Source of the DNA: Alphaproteobacteria bacterium LSUCC0684
GTDB lineage: Bacteria; Pseudomonadota; Alphaproteobacteria; Puniceispirillales; UBA1172
Length of the DNA stretch: 64,000 nucleotides
Assembly (NCBI GenBank): GCA_041228335.1
Contig: CP166130.1
Span: 2,575,001-2,639,000 of the forward strand
Reading direction: 5' to 3'
In this document: positions 20,801-31,386 of the stretch, in pieces
Numbering within the stretch: the first letter of the stretch is position 1
Layout of the letters: each line of letters begins with the position of its first letter
Position numbers and translations under genes: made by a program
Notes under the pieces: generated by a model
Databases searched by the model: none
What the model was told of the DNA's origin: nothing
Seen by the model: the letters and a program-made list of their open reading frames with translations, nothing else

Positions 20801-21685
20801 ATGTCGAACCTCAAGGATCTGAAAAACCGGATCAAGAGCGTTAAATCAACGCAGAAAATCACCTCTGCCATGAAGATGGTTGCGGCGGCAAAACTGCGTC
20901 GTGCCCAGGATAATGCCGAACAGGCCCGGCCCTATTCCAGCCGTATGCGTAGCATGATTGCCTCGCTTGCTGCCAAGACCGATTCAAATTCGGGCCCGAC
21001 TCTTCTGGTGGGTACCGGGCGGGATGCTCAACACCTTGTTGTGGTAGTCTCCGCCGATCGCGGACTTTGCGGCGGCTTTAACGGCGGCATTATCCGCGCA
21101 ACCCGGCGTGAAATTGATCGCGTTCGAAATGAAGGCAAGACTATCCGCCTTCTGATGGTTGGGCGGAAGGCCGCTGATGCACTGCGGCGCGAATTTTCCG
21201 ATCTCTTCGTTGATACGCTTGAAGGCATCCAGGGAACAGCCGTTTCCTTCAGCGATGCAGACCGGATAAGCCAACACATCCAGGGGATGATTGAAGACGG
21301 TTCAGCCGATACCTGCTCCATCGTCTTTAACAAGTTTGTTTCGGCGATTTCACAGGAAGTTACCTTCACGTCTCTCGTGCCGGCTGAGGTCGAGGATGTG
21401 GCTGAAGATGATACTGAAACAGGTGCTGTTGCCCCGAATGAATATGAACCGGATGAAGCATCGGTGCTGGCCGATCTTCTGCCGCGGGCACTTTCCACCC
21501 AGATCTACGCCGCGTTGCTTGAATCTTCCGCAAGTGAGCTGGCGGCACGGATGACAGCGATGGATAATGCTACTCGCAATGCCGGGGATCTTATTGATCG
21601 CCTGACCATGGAATATAACCGTAGTCGTCAGGCTGCCATCACCACTGAACTTATTGAAATTATTTCCGGGGCAGAAGCGCTGTAA
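20801..21685 (+). CDS. atpG: ATP synthase F1 gamma subunit
   Basis: Central rotary shaft of F1. 294 residues; terminal coiled-coil helices SNLKDLKNRIKSVKSTQKIT and, at the C-terminus, MDNATRNAGDLIDRLTMEYN are the family signatures that pack in the alpha/beta ring. The middle shows the Rossmann-like region with VSADRGLCGGFN. An acidic insertion (EVEDVAEDDTETGAVAPNEYEPDE, quoted in part: EDVAEDDTETGAV) before the C-terminal helix is typical of alphaproteobacterial gamma subunits. Confidence 0.97.
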   Translation: MSNLKDLKNRIKSVKSTQKITSAMKMVAAAKLRRAQDNAEQARPYSSRMRSMIASLAAKTDSNSGPTLLVGTGRDAQHLVVVVSADRGLCGGFNGGIIRATRREIDRVRNEGKTIRLLMVGRKAADALRREFSDLFVDTLEGIQGTAVSFSDADRISQHIQGMIEDGSADTCSIVFNKFVSAISQEVTFTSLVPAEVEDVAEDDTETGAVAPNEYEPDEASVLADLLPRALSTQIYAALLESSASELAARMTAMDNATRNAGDLIDRLTMEYNRSRQAAITTELIEIISGAEAL

Positions 21686-21696
21686 GCCGCCCCTAA

Positions 21697-23139
<1,443 letters not shown>

Positions 23140-23169
23140 GGCATGCGGCAGGCAGGATAGGATGAACCT

Positions 23170-23535
23170 ATGGCTGATACAACAGCATTTGAACTGGTAA
23201 CCCCGTCCCGGGTCATGATGTCTCGGGACGCGGGGATGGTTGTCGCTCCCGGAGTAGAGGGGCTTTTTGGTGTTCTGCCACGGCATGCGCCATTGATCTC
23301 CACGCTTCAGCGCGGGGTGGTCGAGGTTCATGATAATGGCCAGGTTACCGAGCGTATCATGGTTGATGGTGGCATTGCAGATGTGGCCGAAGACCGTTGC
23401 ACTATTCTTGCCGAGCGCGCCGAAGCTCTTGATTCAAGCCGCAAGGCTGAACTCGAGACAAAACTTCAGGCAGCTCAAGAAGCGGGCAATGAGGCGGAAG
23501 CAGATTTCCTCAAAGACGTAATCGCCGCGCTCTAG
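23170..23535 (+). CDS. atpC: ATP synthase F1 epsilon subunit
   Basis: Rotor subunit that couples gamma to the c-ring and can inhibit hydrolysis. 121 residues, somewhat short: the N-terminal beta-sandwich (FELVTPSRVMMSRDAGMVVAPG, of which TPSRVMMSRDAGMVVAPG is the core, and GLFGVLPRHAPLISTL) is complete, and the C-terminal helical part (LDSSRKAELETKLQAAQEAG) is reduced. Last gene of the operon, followed by a strong terminator. Confidence 0.94.
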   Translation: MADTTAFELVTPSRVMMSRDAGMVVAPGVEGLFGVLPRHAPLISTLQRGVVEVHDNGQVTERIMVDGGIADVAEDRCTILAERAEALDSSRKAELETKLQAAQEAGNEAEADFLKDVIAAL

Positions 23536-23559
23536 AAACCACTTTATTTTCATGTGATC

Positions 23560-23586
23560 AAGGCCTGACATTGTCAGGCCTTTTTT
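23560..23586 (+). terminator. Intrinsic terminator of the F1-ATPase operon
   Basis: A 10-base-pair perfect stem (AAGGCCTGAC / GTCAGGCCTT) with a three-base loop is followed by a run of T. It begins 25 bases after the atpC stop. Confidence 0.92.
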
Positions 23587-23595
23587 GTGCTCTTC

Positions 23596-23624
23596 TTGAC
23601 AAGACATGGGCGTTATTCAATGAT
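23596..23624 (+). promoter_or_regulatory. Predicted sigma70-type promoter for the RTX protease gene
   Basis: A consensus -35 TTGACA (23596-23601) and AATGAT (23619-23624) are 17 bases apart, starting 10 bases after the atp terminator. The implied leader before the ATG at 23704 is about 70 bases. The -10 matches 4 of 6 bases. Confidence 0.45.
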
Positions 23625-23703
23625 GATGGCAGATGATCAGCCCGTCATTTTTACTGTTTTCCCTTATGGTTGATTGAAATTCATTGCCATAAGGAGCGCG
23701 CGG

Positions 23704-26700
23704 ATGGCATTTTCAAGCTTCCATCAGTTATCTTCTCTCTTCCCGGATCCCGCGCGTAGCCTTGATCTCAAAAAACAGTTGTATTCCACCACTATGCTAT
23801 GGACGATGGCGGGGTTTGCGCTCACGGCTTGCGGCGGTGGTGGCGGTGGCGGCGGCGGAAGCCGAAGGCCGACCCTAATCAAGGAAGGTGTTGTTTATGA
23901 TGGACCGATTGTCGGAGCACGTGTTTTTCTTGATGTGGATAATAACGGGCGGGAAAGTGAATCGGATATCCTCATCGGTACTACGGATGGAAACGGGCAG
24001 TTTTCGGGCCATGTTCCTGAAGAACACGCAAAAAGTCCTCTCATTGCCGTACTAAATGGTGCAACAGATATAGGTGATACAAATGGTGATTTCCAGGTAG
24101 AAGGGACCTGGCGTGCTCCTCCGGGAAGCACGGTTATCTCCCCTCTGACCGAATTACTGATAGTGGCTAGGGATGAGACAGGGCTCCTGTTTGACGAGTT
24201 GGGTATTCCTGAGACTATTGATGTCACCAAATTCAATCCCTATTCATCTCAAGCACAAGAGGTTGCAGGTCATGCCAAGGTTCGTATGGCAGCCGAGCAA
24301 GTTGCAGGCATACTGGCAAAGGGCGAAAGAAATCTGGTTTCAGACCTCAAGAAAGATCTGGATGACAAACCATCGGATATGGTGCTTTCAGCACGTTCAA
24401 TAACACTAGATGAAGATGTGGTGACCACGGCACAGCAGCTTGCGGATATCACTTTTGAGGATGATGCACTTGGCACGAATACGGCGACGGTCAATACGGT
24501 CGAAGTTGGCGGGAAGGTGCTGTTCGAAATGCGGAGCGGCACGCAATTGTGGCTGAAAGCGGGGGTGTCGCTAGACTATGAGACTGCCACCACCCATGTG
24601 GTCACCATCACACCGAGCGTGAGCGGAACGGGAAGCGCACCAGCCCCACAGACCTTCACCCTGAATGTGACAGATGTGGATGAGCTTCCGGTGTTTGATG
24701 CGGCCTCCTATGTGTTCACGCTTGCGGAGAACGAGGACGGTAGAGGTGGGGGCAGGGCAGTTGTGGTCGGGACAGTCACGGCGAGTGAAGAGGATACCGG
24801 GGACAACCCGCTCACCTATCGGTTTGCTGACGGGACGGATAGTGCCGGGGATTTCCGGATTGATGCGAGCACAGGTGATATCAGCTATGCAGGTTCAGGT
24901 GAGGATTTCGAAGGGGCAACCACGAGCTATGATCTGACGGTGGAGGCGGTGCCAGCAACGTCAGGCAAGGGTACCCAGACGGCGGCGGTGACGGTAACGG
25001 TGACAAATGTGGATGAAGCGCCGAGCGCGATGACCCTGGGCGCGAGCACATTGACCCTCGCGGAGGGGGTGACCACCGCGCGGAAACTTGCAGATATCAG
25101 TTTCACGGATGACGGGTTGGGCACGAACACGGCGGTGGTGGATGATACAACGCTATTCGAGATCCGTGACAGTGACACCGTCGGGGTCAGGGAGTTGTGG
25201 CTGAAAGCGGGGGTGTCGCTGGACTATGAGACGGCCACCAGCCATGCGGTCACCATCACGCCGAGCGTGAGCGGATCAGGGAGTGCCCCAGCAGCACAGA
25301 CCTTTACCCTGAATGTGACGGATATTACCTTTGGTATCGAGCTTGAGGAAGTGGCTTCAACACTATCTGAAACTTCTTCAACCACGGCACTGAAAATGGC
25401 CGAAATCAACATCACCAATGATGCGACACCGGGAGAGCTGATGGAGTTTGTTTCCGACAGTCGTTTTGAAGTACGCGGGGATATGACCAATGGCTACGCG
25501 CTTTGGCTGAAAGCAGGGGAAAAGTTTGATTACGAGCAGGATAACGGCATTGATCTGATCGTTACCATGCAAGGTCGAACCGATGGCGTGGCGATACTCA
25601 AGACTGCTGACTATTTTGTGGGCATTGAAAACGAGATTGAACCCGCAGAGCGGAACGACGACAAGAGTGAAGCCAACCCGTATCTGAAGGACACAACCGA
25701 TGATCCCAGAATCAAGTGGATTATTGACGATGGATATTACTGGACGGATACCCAAGGCAAAGGGGTGGAGATCACCTACAGTTTTTTTGATAAGGATCAG
25801 ACACCAGATAGCGGGGTTTTAACGCCTGATACGTTACACGTCCCTTCGGACGCGCTGAAAGAAAAAGTCCGTGAAAGTCTGGCCTTGTTCGAGCAGGTCT
25901 CACTACTCACTTTTACTGAAGTTCAAGATGACAAGAAAAACACGCTTCGTATTGGTGTCAGTGAAGATGAAAACACGAAAGTGGCCTTTGCCTGGCTGCC
26001 AGGTACCGGTTTTAATGCTGGCAATGTCTGGCTCAATGGCGATGACGCGGCATTCAATAAAGATGATAATCTTTTAGATGGCAGTTACCATACCATCGCT
26101 ATCCTTCATGAAGTAGGCCACGCGCTGGGGTATACCCATAGTCAGGACACTTATGGCGGCAGGCAGCTTCGTCTGCTCGGGCATGAGCACAATACCAGAA
26201 GCTATACCATCATGGCGTATAACGAAGCCTGGAATGATTCGGTCGACAAATACATCAGCAACAGGACCCATGGGCCGACCACCTTGATGATCAACGATAT
26301 CGCCGCATTGCAATATGTCTATGGCACGAATGAGACATGGGCCAGAGACGATACTGTCTACAATCTTCATGAACGTGATGTTCTGCATGAAACAATCTGG
26401 GACACGGGCGGGGAGGATACGATTTCCTGGGAAGCTGGGATAACTTCAGCGCGTATCAATCTCAATGCAGGCAGTTTCAGCAGTTTTGGTGAGGTAACCG
26501 GACCTGAAAGCCCTCTTCTCGGCATTCGAAATGGATTTTCAAGCGGCTCCGGTCTGGTGGCAATTGCGCTTGGGGTGGATATTGAAAACGCGAAAGGCGG
26601 GCTCGGAGACGATACGCTCACCAGCAATGCCTTGGCCAATATCCTTGATGGCGGGGAAGGTCATGATACGGCATCTTATCACTCTTCTCCTGAAGGGGTG

Positions 26701-29409
26701 ACGGTTTCGCTCGGCGAGACGATAGATGGAGAAGGATTTGCGGTAGGGCATAGTGGGGGTGATGCGGCAGGCGACCGGCTCATCCGGATTGAGGAGATTG
26801 AAGGATCATCATTTGATGACAAGCTCACCGGTGATGACGGGGACAACACGTTGATTGGCGGGGCAGGCGGTGATGATCTTGATGGCGGGGCTGGCCATGA
26901 CATTGCATCTTATCATTCATCTCCTGAAGGGGTGACGGTTTCGCTCGGCGAGACGATAGATGGAGATGGGTTTGCGGTAGGGCATAGTGGGGGAGATGCG
27001 GCGGGTGACCGGCTCATTCGCATTGAAGGGGTTGAAGGATCAACATTTGATGACAAGCTCACCGGTGATGACGGGGACAACACGTTGATCGGCGGTGCTG
27101 GCGGTGATGATCTAGATGGCGGGGAAGGTTATGACATTGCATCTTATCATTCTTCTCCTGAAGGGGTGACGGTTTCGCTCGGGGAGATGATAGATGGTGA
27201 TGGATTTGCGGTGGGGCATAGTGGGGGTGATGCGGCAGGCGACCGGCTCATCCGCATTGAGGGCATTATCGGTACAAGGTATGACGATACGCTTGAAGGT
27301 GATGACAGGGTAAATACACTCAACGGTGGCGAAGGGTCTGATCATCTTGAAGGAGGTGGCGGGGCGGATGTGATCGATGGCGGCGAGGGCCAGGATTATG
27401 TTCGTTATACGAACTCGCCTGCCGGAGTCACGGTATCGCTCAATGGTCCCGAAGACAGCGAAGGATATATCATCGGTCATGAGGGTGGTGATGCGGCGGG
27501 CGACCGGCTGCGCGGCATTGAACGTATCTGGGGATCTGATTTTGATGACAGGCTGACCGGCGACGCCGGTATCAACCGGATAAATGGCGGTGCTGGCGCG
27601 GATGTCATTGACGGCGGCGCAGGCAACGACATGTCGATCTACTGGCATTCGACTGAAGCGGTAACGGTTGATCTGGCAGGACCAGTGGATGCGGACGGAT
27701 ATACAATTGGCCATCAAGGCGGTGAAGCGCAAGGCGACAGGTTGAAAGGAATTGAGAATCTTGCGGGCTCCGCCCATGATGACCTTCTTTCAGGCAATGC
27801 GGAGGACAATGTCATCAATGGCGGGGACGGTGCCGATATAATCAATGGCAGAGGCGGTGTTGATACGGCCTCCTATATCCTTTCCAAAAGTGGGGTGACG
27901 ATCCGGCTTGACGAGTTGGATGTGGATGGGTTTGCCTACAACAACGAAGGGGGAGCGGCGGAGCGTGACCGGCTCAAGAGCATAGAGAATCTCTATGGCT
28001 CGGATATGGATGATATCCTGATCGGGAGTAACGTCGCCAACACCTTATGGGGACTTGGTGGTGATGACTATCTTGAGGGCGGGGTCGGTGCGGATACTCT
28101 CGATGGGGGTGACGGTGTTGACGAAGTGAGCTACCAGAGATCGGCCAGCGGGGTTGTAGTCAGTCTTTCCGTTTCAGAAACTCTCAAGATCACGATGGAT
28201 GCGGATGGATATCTTGTTGGCCACAGCAACACCATCCCGGGAGGTGAAGCGGCAGGCGATCGGCTCAAAAACATTGAAAGACTAAGCGGTTCCAACTTCG
28301 TGGATACGCTGACCGGGTCGAATGAAGACAACATCCTTTGGGGGCTGAATGGCGACGATACCATCAGTGGTCTGGATGGTGATGACTGGATCATAGGCGG
28401 TGCTGGCGCGGACTGGATACTGGGGGGAGAAGGTATCGACGGCGCAAGCTATATCAACTCAGATGAGGGCGTGACGGTCTCACTAGAAGAAAAGGATGCA
28501 GCCGGGTTCAGCACAGGTCATACCGGTGGTACCGCACAAGGAGACCAGCTCCAGCATATCGAGAGTCTCGAAGGTTCCATCTATGACGATAAACTCACCG
28601 GTGATGACGGGGAAAACTGGATCTATGGCCTTAGTGGAGATGATACCCTGAAAGGACTTGACGGGGTAGATTGGCTCAACGGTGGTGACGGGGCGGATGA
28701 CCTTGATGGTGGCGGTGGTGTTGACTATGTCAGCTATTATCACTCCAGCGAAGGCGTAACCGTCAACCTTGCCGGAACAAAGGACAAGGACGATTACATT
28801 GTTGGGCATAGTGGCGGCCATGCGGCGGGTGACCGGCTTAAGAGCATAGAGCATCTCTACGGCTCGAATATGGACGATACGCTCACCGGTGATGGCAGGG
28901 AAAACAGAATTCGCGGCTATGACGGCAATGACACGCTTTACGGGGGCAATGGCAAGGACGATCTCTTCGGCGGGGCAGGTGACGATACGCTCAATGGCGG
29001 CAACTCAAGCGATGCGCTTTTTGGTGATGCCGGTGATGATATACTTTACGGAGATGCCGGCCATGATCACCTTTATGGCGATGGTGGGCGGAATGTCCTT
29101 ACCGGCGGCAGCGGAGCCGATCAGTTTGTAATCACCTCTGTCGCAACGGCAATTGCTGACGCGAATGTCATCACGGACTTCAGTCTTTCAGATAAGGACG
29201 GGCTCACCTTCCTTGCGGAGATAAGAAGTATCTGGCTCGATCAGAGGAACGCTGTTGTGACCCGCGAGACGACAAACGATGCCAATGTCAAGGATACGGT
29301 CATCTATACCGATCAGGCGCTGACGGAGATACTTGTCGTGCTTGAAGATTTTACCGGCATGCTCAAGGACAATATTGGCGATACAACGGTTGAACTTAAC
29401 GTAGTCTGA
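23704..29409 (+). CDS. Giant predicted lipoprotein with cadherin-like modules, serralysin (M10) protease domain and RTX repeats
   Basis: 1901 residues from the ATG at 23704 (AAGGAG, spacing 7; a TTG at 23674 is less likely). Seen: a hydrophobic signal ending in the lipobox LTAC with Cys43, nine consecutive glycines, a SdrD/carboxypeptidase-regulatory-like domain (about 53-150), cadherin-like repeats (about 230-640), a metalloprotease with zinc motif HEVGHALGYTH at 802-812 and Met-turn TIMAYN (Met837), and an M10 C-terminal domain containing NLNAGSFSSFG. Then come nine roughly 78-residue repeats (GVTVSL...GDRL...DDxLTG, about 980-1720), nonapeptide GGxGxDxL repeats (about 1733-1805) and a hydrophobic end, VELNVV. 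Serralysins are normally type I-secreted without an N-terminal signal, so the lipobox is odd. No type I transporter is nearby. Likely a calcium-dependent surface or secreted protease; substrate unknown. Confidence 0.85.
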   Translation: MAFSSFHQLSSLFPDPARSLDLKKQLYSTTMLWTMAGFALTACGGGGGGGGGSRRPTLIKEGVVYDGPIVGARVFLDVDNNGRESESDILIGTTDGNGQFSGHVPEEHAKSPLIAVLNGATDIGDTNGDFQVEGTWRAPPGSTVISPLTELLIVARDETGLLFDELGIPETIDVTKFNPYSSQAQEVAGHAKVRMAAEQVAGILAKGERNLVSDLKKDLDDKPSDMVLSARSITLDEDVVTTAQQLADITFEDDALGTNTATVNTVEVGGKVLFEMRSGTQLWLKAGVSLDYETATTHVVTITPSVSGTGSAPAPQTFTLNVTDVDELPVFDAASYVFTLAENEDGRGGGRAVVVGTVTASEEDTGDNPLTYRFADGTDSAGDFRIDASTGDISYAGSGEDFEGATTSYDLTVEAVPATSGKGTQTAAVTVTVTNVDEAPSAMTLGASTLTLAEGVTTARKLADISFTDDGLGTNTAVVDDTTLFEIRDSDTVGVRELWLKAGVSLDYETATSHAVTITPSVSGSGSAPAAQTFTLNVTDITFGIELEEVASTLSETSSTTALKMAEINITNDATPGELMEFVSDSRFEVRGDMTNGYALWLKAGEKFDYEQDNGIDLIVTMQGRTDGVAILKTADYFVGIENEIEPAERNDDKSEANPYLKDTTDDPRIKWIIDDGYYWTDTQGKGVEITYSFFDKDQTPDSGVLTPDTLHVPSDALKEKVRESLALFEQVSLLTFTEVQDDKKNTLRIGVSEDENTKVAFAWLPGTGFNAGNVWLNGDDAAFNKDDNLLDGSYHTIAILHEVGHALGYTHSQDTYGGRQLRLLGHEHNTRSYTIMAYNEAWNDSVDKYISNRTHGPTTLMINDIAALQYVYGTNETWARDDTVYNLHERDVLHETIWDTGGEDTISWEAGITSARINLNAGSFSSFGEVTGPESPLLGIRNGFSSGSGLVAIALGVDIENAKGGLGDDTLTSNALANILDGGEGHDTASYHSSPEGVTVSLGETIDGEGFAVGHSGGDAAGDRLIRIEEIEGSSFDDKLTGDDGDNTLIGGAGGDDLDGGAGHDIASYHSSPEGVTVSLGETIDGDGFAVGHSGGDAAGDRLIRIEGVEGSTFDDKLTGDDGDNTLIGGAGGDDLDGGEGYDIASYHSSPEGVTVSLGEMIDGDGFAVGHSGGDAAGDRLIRIEGIIGTRYDDTLEGDDRVNTLNGGEGSDHLEGGGGADVIDGGEGQDYVRYTNSPAGVTVSLNGPEDSEGYIIGHEGGDAAGDRLRGIERIWGSDFDDRLTGDAGINRINGGAGADVIDGGAGNDMSIYWHSTEAVTVDLAGPVDADGYTIGHQGGEAQGDRLKGIENLAGSAHDDLLSGNAEDNVINGGDGADIINGRGGVDTASYILSKSGVTIRLDELDVDGFAYNNEGGAAERDRLKSIENLYGSDMDDILIGSNVANTLWGLGGDDYLEGGVGADTLDGGDGVDEVSYQRSASGVVVSLSVSETLKITMDADGYLVGHSNTIPGGEAAGDRLKNIERLSGSNFVDTLTGSNEDNILWGLNGDDTISGLDGDDWIIGGAGADWILGGEGIDGASYINSDEGVTVSLEEKDAAGFSTGHTGGTAQGDQLQHIESLEGSIYDDKLTGDDGENWIYGLSGDDTLKGLDGVDWLNGGDGADDLDGGGGVDYVSYYHSSEGVTVNLAGTKDKDDYIVGHSGGHAAGDRLKSIEHLYGSNMDDTLTGDGRENRIRGYDGNDTLYGGNGKDDLFGGAGDDTLNGGNSSDALFGDAGDDILYGDAGHDHLYGDGGRNVLTGGSGADQFVITSVATAIADANVITDFSLSDKDGLTFLAEIRSIWLDQRNAVVTRETTNDANVKDTVIYTDQALTEILVVLEDFTGMLKDNIGDTTVELNVV
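24547..25323 (+). repeat. Duplicated cadherin-like module (two 129-base copies, 648 bases apart)
   Basis: The segment at 24547-24675 recurs nearly unchanged at 25195-25323. Both encode LWLKAGVSLDYETAT followed by a VTITPSVSG.GSAPA.QTFTLNVTD stretch. The match at nucleotide level, including synonymous sites, points to recent duplication or gene conversion inside the RTX protease gene. Confidence 0.8.
26671..27270 (+). repeat. Tandem 234-base near-identical repeats in the RTX region
   Basis: Units begin at 26671, 26905 and 27139, exactly 234 bases (78 codons) apart, each starting ASYHSSPEGVTVSLGE. The first two copies are nearly identical throughout; the third diverges after about 125 bases. 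Six further diverged units follow to about 28870. The gradient suggests stepwise tandem expansion at the 5' side of the array. Confidence 0.9.
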
Positions 29410-29424
29410 GTGAACATTTGCCTA

Positions 29425-29453
29425 GCCCCTCCGGTTCAAAAAACCTGAAGGGC
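29425..29453. terminator. Possible bidirectional terminator
   Basis: A 12-base imperfect stem (GCCCCTCCGGTT / AACCTGAAGGGC, two mismatches) with a CAAAA loop lies in the 46-base gap between the convergent RTX protease and rppH genes. It has no T run on either side, so it may act as an mRNA 3' hairpin only. Confidence 0.35.
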
Positions 29454-29455
29454 GA

Positions 29456-29929
29456 TCAGAAAAGATGCCTGAATTCAGCAAGCACGCTTTCATAGACATC
29501 ACGTTTGAAGGGAACTGCCAGTTCAGGCAACTCCGTCACATTGGCCCATTTCCATGAGCGAAACTCCGGCTCTTCGGTATTGATATTGATCTCATCTTCC
29601 GAACCGGTGAAACGGAAAGCCAGCCATTTCTGGGCCTGGCCTCGAAACCGTCCCTGCCAGAGCTGGTCAGCCAGATCCTGCGGGATATCGTAATTGAGCC
29701 ACCCCTGATGTTCTTCAATCAGCACGGCGTTGTTTGTGCCGATTTCCTCCAACATTTCACGAAATCCGGCATGGGCAGGGTCTTCGCCTTCATCGATGCC
29801 TCCCTGGGGCATCTGCCAGGCTTCAACGGACCGGTCAAGACGCTGGCCGACAAAAACCTGATTTTGAGTATTCAGGAGCATAATGCCGACGCAGGGCCGA
29901 TATGGCCTCATTTCGTAAGGTGTCATCAT
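29456..29929 (-). CDS. rppH: RNA pyrophosphohydrolase (Nudix)
   Basis: Removes pyrophosphate from mRNA 5' ends, or hydrolyses dinucleoside polyphosphates (the Rhizobiales/Bartonella name is IalA/InvA). 157 residues. The Nudix box is GGIDEGEDPAHAGFREMLEE followed by IG, with all consensus Glu residues. PYRPCVGIMLLNTQNQVFVG and the C-terminal FKRDVYESVLAEF match RppH. It lies 7 bases downstream of ctpA, the usual alphaproteobacterial order. Confidence 0.93.
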   Translation of the reverse strand: MMTPYEMRPYRPCVGIMLLNTQNQVFVGQRLDRSVEAWQMPQGGIDEGEDPAHAGFREMLEEIGTNNAVLIEEHQGWLNYDIPQDLADQLWQGRFRGQAQKWLAFRFTGSEDEININTEEPEFRSWKWANVTELPELAVPFKRDVYESVLAEFRHLF

Positions 29930-29936
29930 GGCCTAT

Positions 29937-31262
29937 CTACTCAATCGACTTGAAAACATTAATACCCTTGAGCAGATCAATGGCTCGGGCCAGTTGATAA
30001 TCCCGAATGTTTAGCGACGTATCTTCATCATCATCTGTTGCACTTGTCTTGGTGGCATCACCATTTTCAAGTGCTCCCCTGAGGTCTTCCTCGCGCAGGA
30101 TGCCATCTTTGATATCTTCAACAACGGCGAGTTCTACCATGATATCCGGCTCAATGCCAGTTGCCTGGATGGATACGCCTGAAGGAGTGTAGTAGCGGGC
30201 GGTTGTCAGCCGCATGGCGCCATGACCGGGCATCGGAATCACGCTCTGCACCGATCCCTTGCCAAATGATCGTGTTCCCATGATCAGGGCACGGCCATGA
30301 TCTTTGAGCGCCCCTGCAACAATTTCAGATGCGGAAGCCGAGCCGGAATTGATCAGCACGACCAGCGGTGCGCCATCGGTTTCGTCCCCATCTCTTGCGT
30401 AATACCGCGATGTTTCGCTTTCCTTTCGTCCCCGGGTGGAGACAATCTCACCCTTTTCAAGGAAGGTGTCGGTAACGCTCACGGCTTCGTTGAGCAGGCC
30501 GCCCGGATTGTTCCTAAGATCAAGGATAAACCCGTCCAGTCTGTCGCCGTGTTCTGCCTTGAGGGCAAGGATCGCTTTTTTAAGCCCGGGTGTTGTCTGC
30601 TCGCTGAAGGTGGTGATGCGGATATAGCCTACCTCATCATAGGATTCATAGCGCACGGATCTCATTTTAATGACATCACGTGTCAGCGTCACCTCAAAGG
30701 GAGCGATATTGCCTCGTTTGACGGTGATCTCAATGTCGCTGCCAACCGGCCCGCGCATAAGTTCAACCGCTTCGTTCAGCGTCAGCCCCAGCACATCGGT
30801 ATCAGCGATGCGCACGATAAGGTCACCGGCCTTGATACCAGCGCGTGCGGCCGGCGTTTCGTCAATAGGAGAGACAACCTTCACATAACCGTCTTCCATG
30901 GTGATTTCGATGCCAAGGCCGCCAAATTCCCCCCGGGTGCGGACCTGCATCTTGGCGAAATCATCTTCACCAAGAAAACCCGAATGCGGGTCAAGGGCAC
31001 TCAACATGCCATTGATCGCATGGTCGATCAGCTCCTTGTCATCAACTTCCTCGACATATTCTTCGCGCACCCGCTGAAAAACATCACCGAAAAGGGAAAG
31101 CTGGCGATAGGTTTCCTCATTGGTGGATGACTGGCTGACCGAAGAGGTCGGCGCCGCCAGCGTAAACACCATCCCTGCCAGCATTACAGCCCCGAAGATG
31201 GTCAGCGCCCTCAGAGAATATTTTTGCAGGCGCGCAAGATGTTTTGGCTGGGGGTTGATCAT
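29937..31262 (-). CDS. ctpA: Carboxy-terminal processing protease (S41)
   Basis: Periplasmic serine protease that trims C-termini, in many bacteria including peptidoglycan hydrolases. 441 residues from the ATG at 31262. It has an N-terminal signal anchor (SLRALTIFGAVMLAGMVFTLA), a PDZ domain (about 100-180) and a catalytic domain with GSASASEIVAGALKDHGRA (the nucleophile is the Ser before Glu) and the lysine in GTRSFGKGSVQ. The upstream extension of the frame to 31355 lacks family resemblance. In relatives an envC-type gene commonly precedes it; here gpmI does. Confidence 0.93.
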   Translation of the reverse strand: MINPQPKHLARLQKYSLRALTIFGAVMLAGMVFTLAAPTSSVSQSSTNEETYRQLSLFGDVFQRVREEYVEEVDDKELIDHAINGMLSALDPHSGFLGEDDFAKMQVRTRGEFGGLGIEITMEDGYVKVVSPIDETPAARAGIKAGDLIVRIADTDVLGLTLNEAVELMRGPVGSDIEITVKRGNIAPFEVTLTRDVIKMRSVRYESYDEVGYIRITTFSEQTTPGLKKAILALKAEHGDRLDGFILDLRNNPGGLLNEAVSVTDTFLEKGEIVSTRGRKESETSRYYARDGDETDGAPLVVLINSGSASASEIVAGALKDHGRALIMGTRSFGKGSVQSVIPMPGHGAMRLTTARYYTPSGVSIQATGIEPDIMVELAVVEDIKDGILREEDLRGALENGDATKTSATDDDEDTSLNIRDYQLARAIDLLKGINVFKSIE

Positions 31263-31293
31263 GAGCTCACCACTCCGGGGGTTGGAAAGGAAT

Positions 31294-31310
31294 ATATCTT
31301 CATAAGATAT
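31294..31310. other. Small inverted repeat before ctpA
   Basis: ATATCTT-CAT-AAGATAT, a seven-base perfect dyad with a three-base centre, lies 32 bases upstream of the ctpA start in the 124-base gpmI-ctpA gap. It could be a short hairpin in the leader or a regulator site; nothing else in the gap is recognisable. Confidence 0.25.
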
Positions 31311-31386
31311 GTTGCCCCGAATATATAACAAGATCAAGCCGTCGTCAGAGCCCATTTCAAGGCCTGAAAAGTTCGGGCTAATGGCG

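Noticed and set aside
26671-28870. Regular repeats that could look like a CRISPR or satellite array
   Set aside because: The repeats are an in-frame multiple of three, remain open and encode RTX motifs; there are no unique spacers of constant length.
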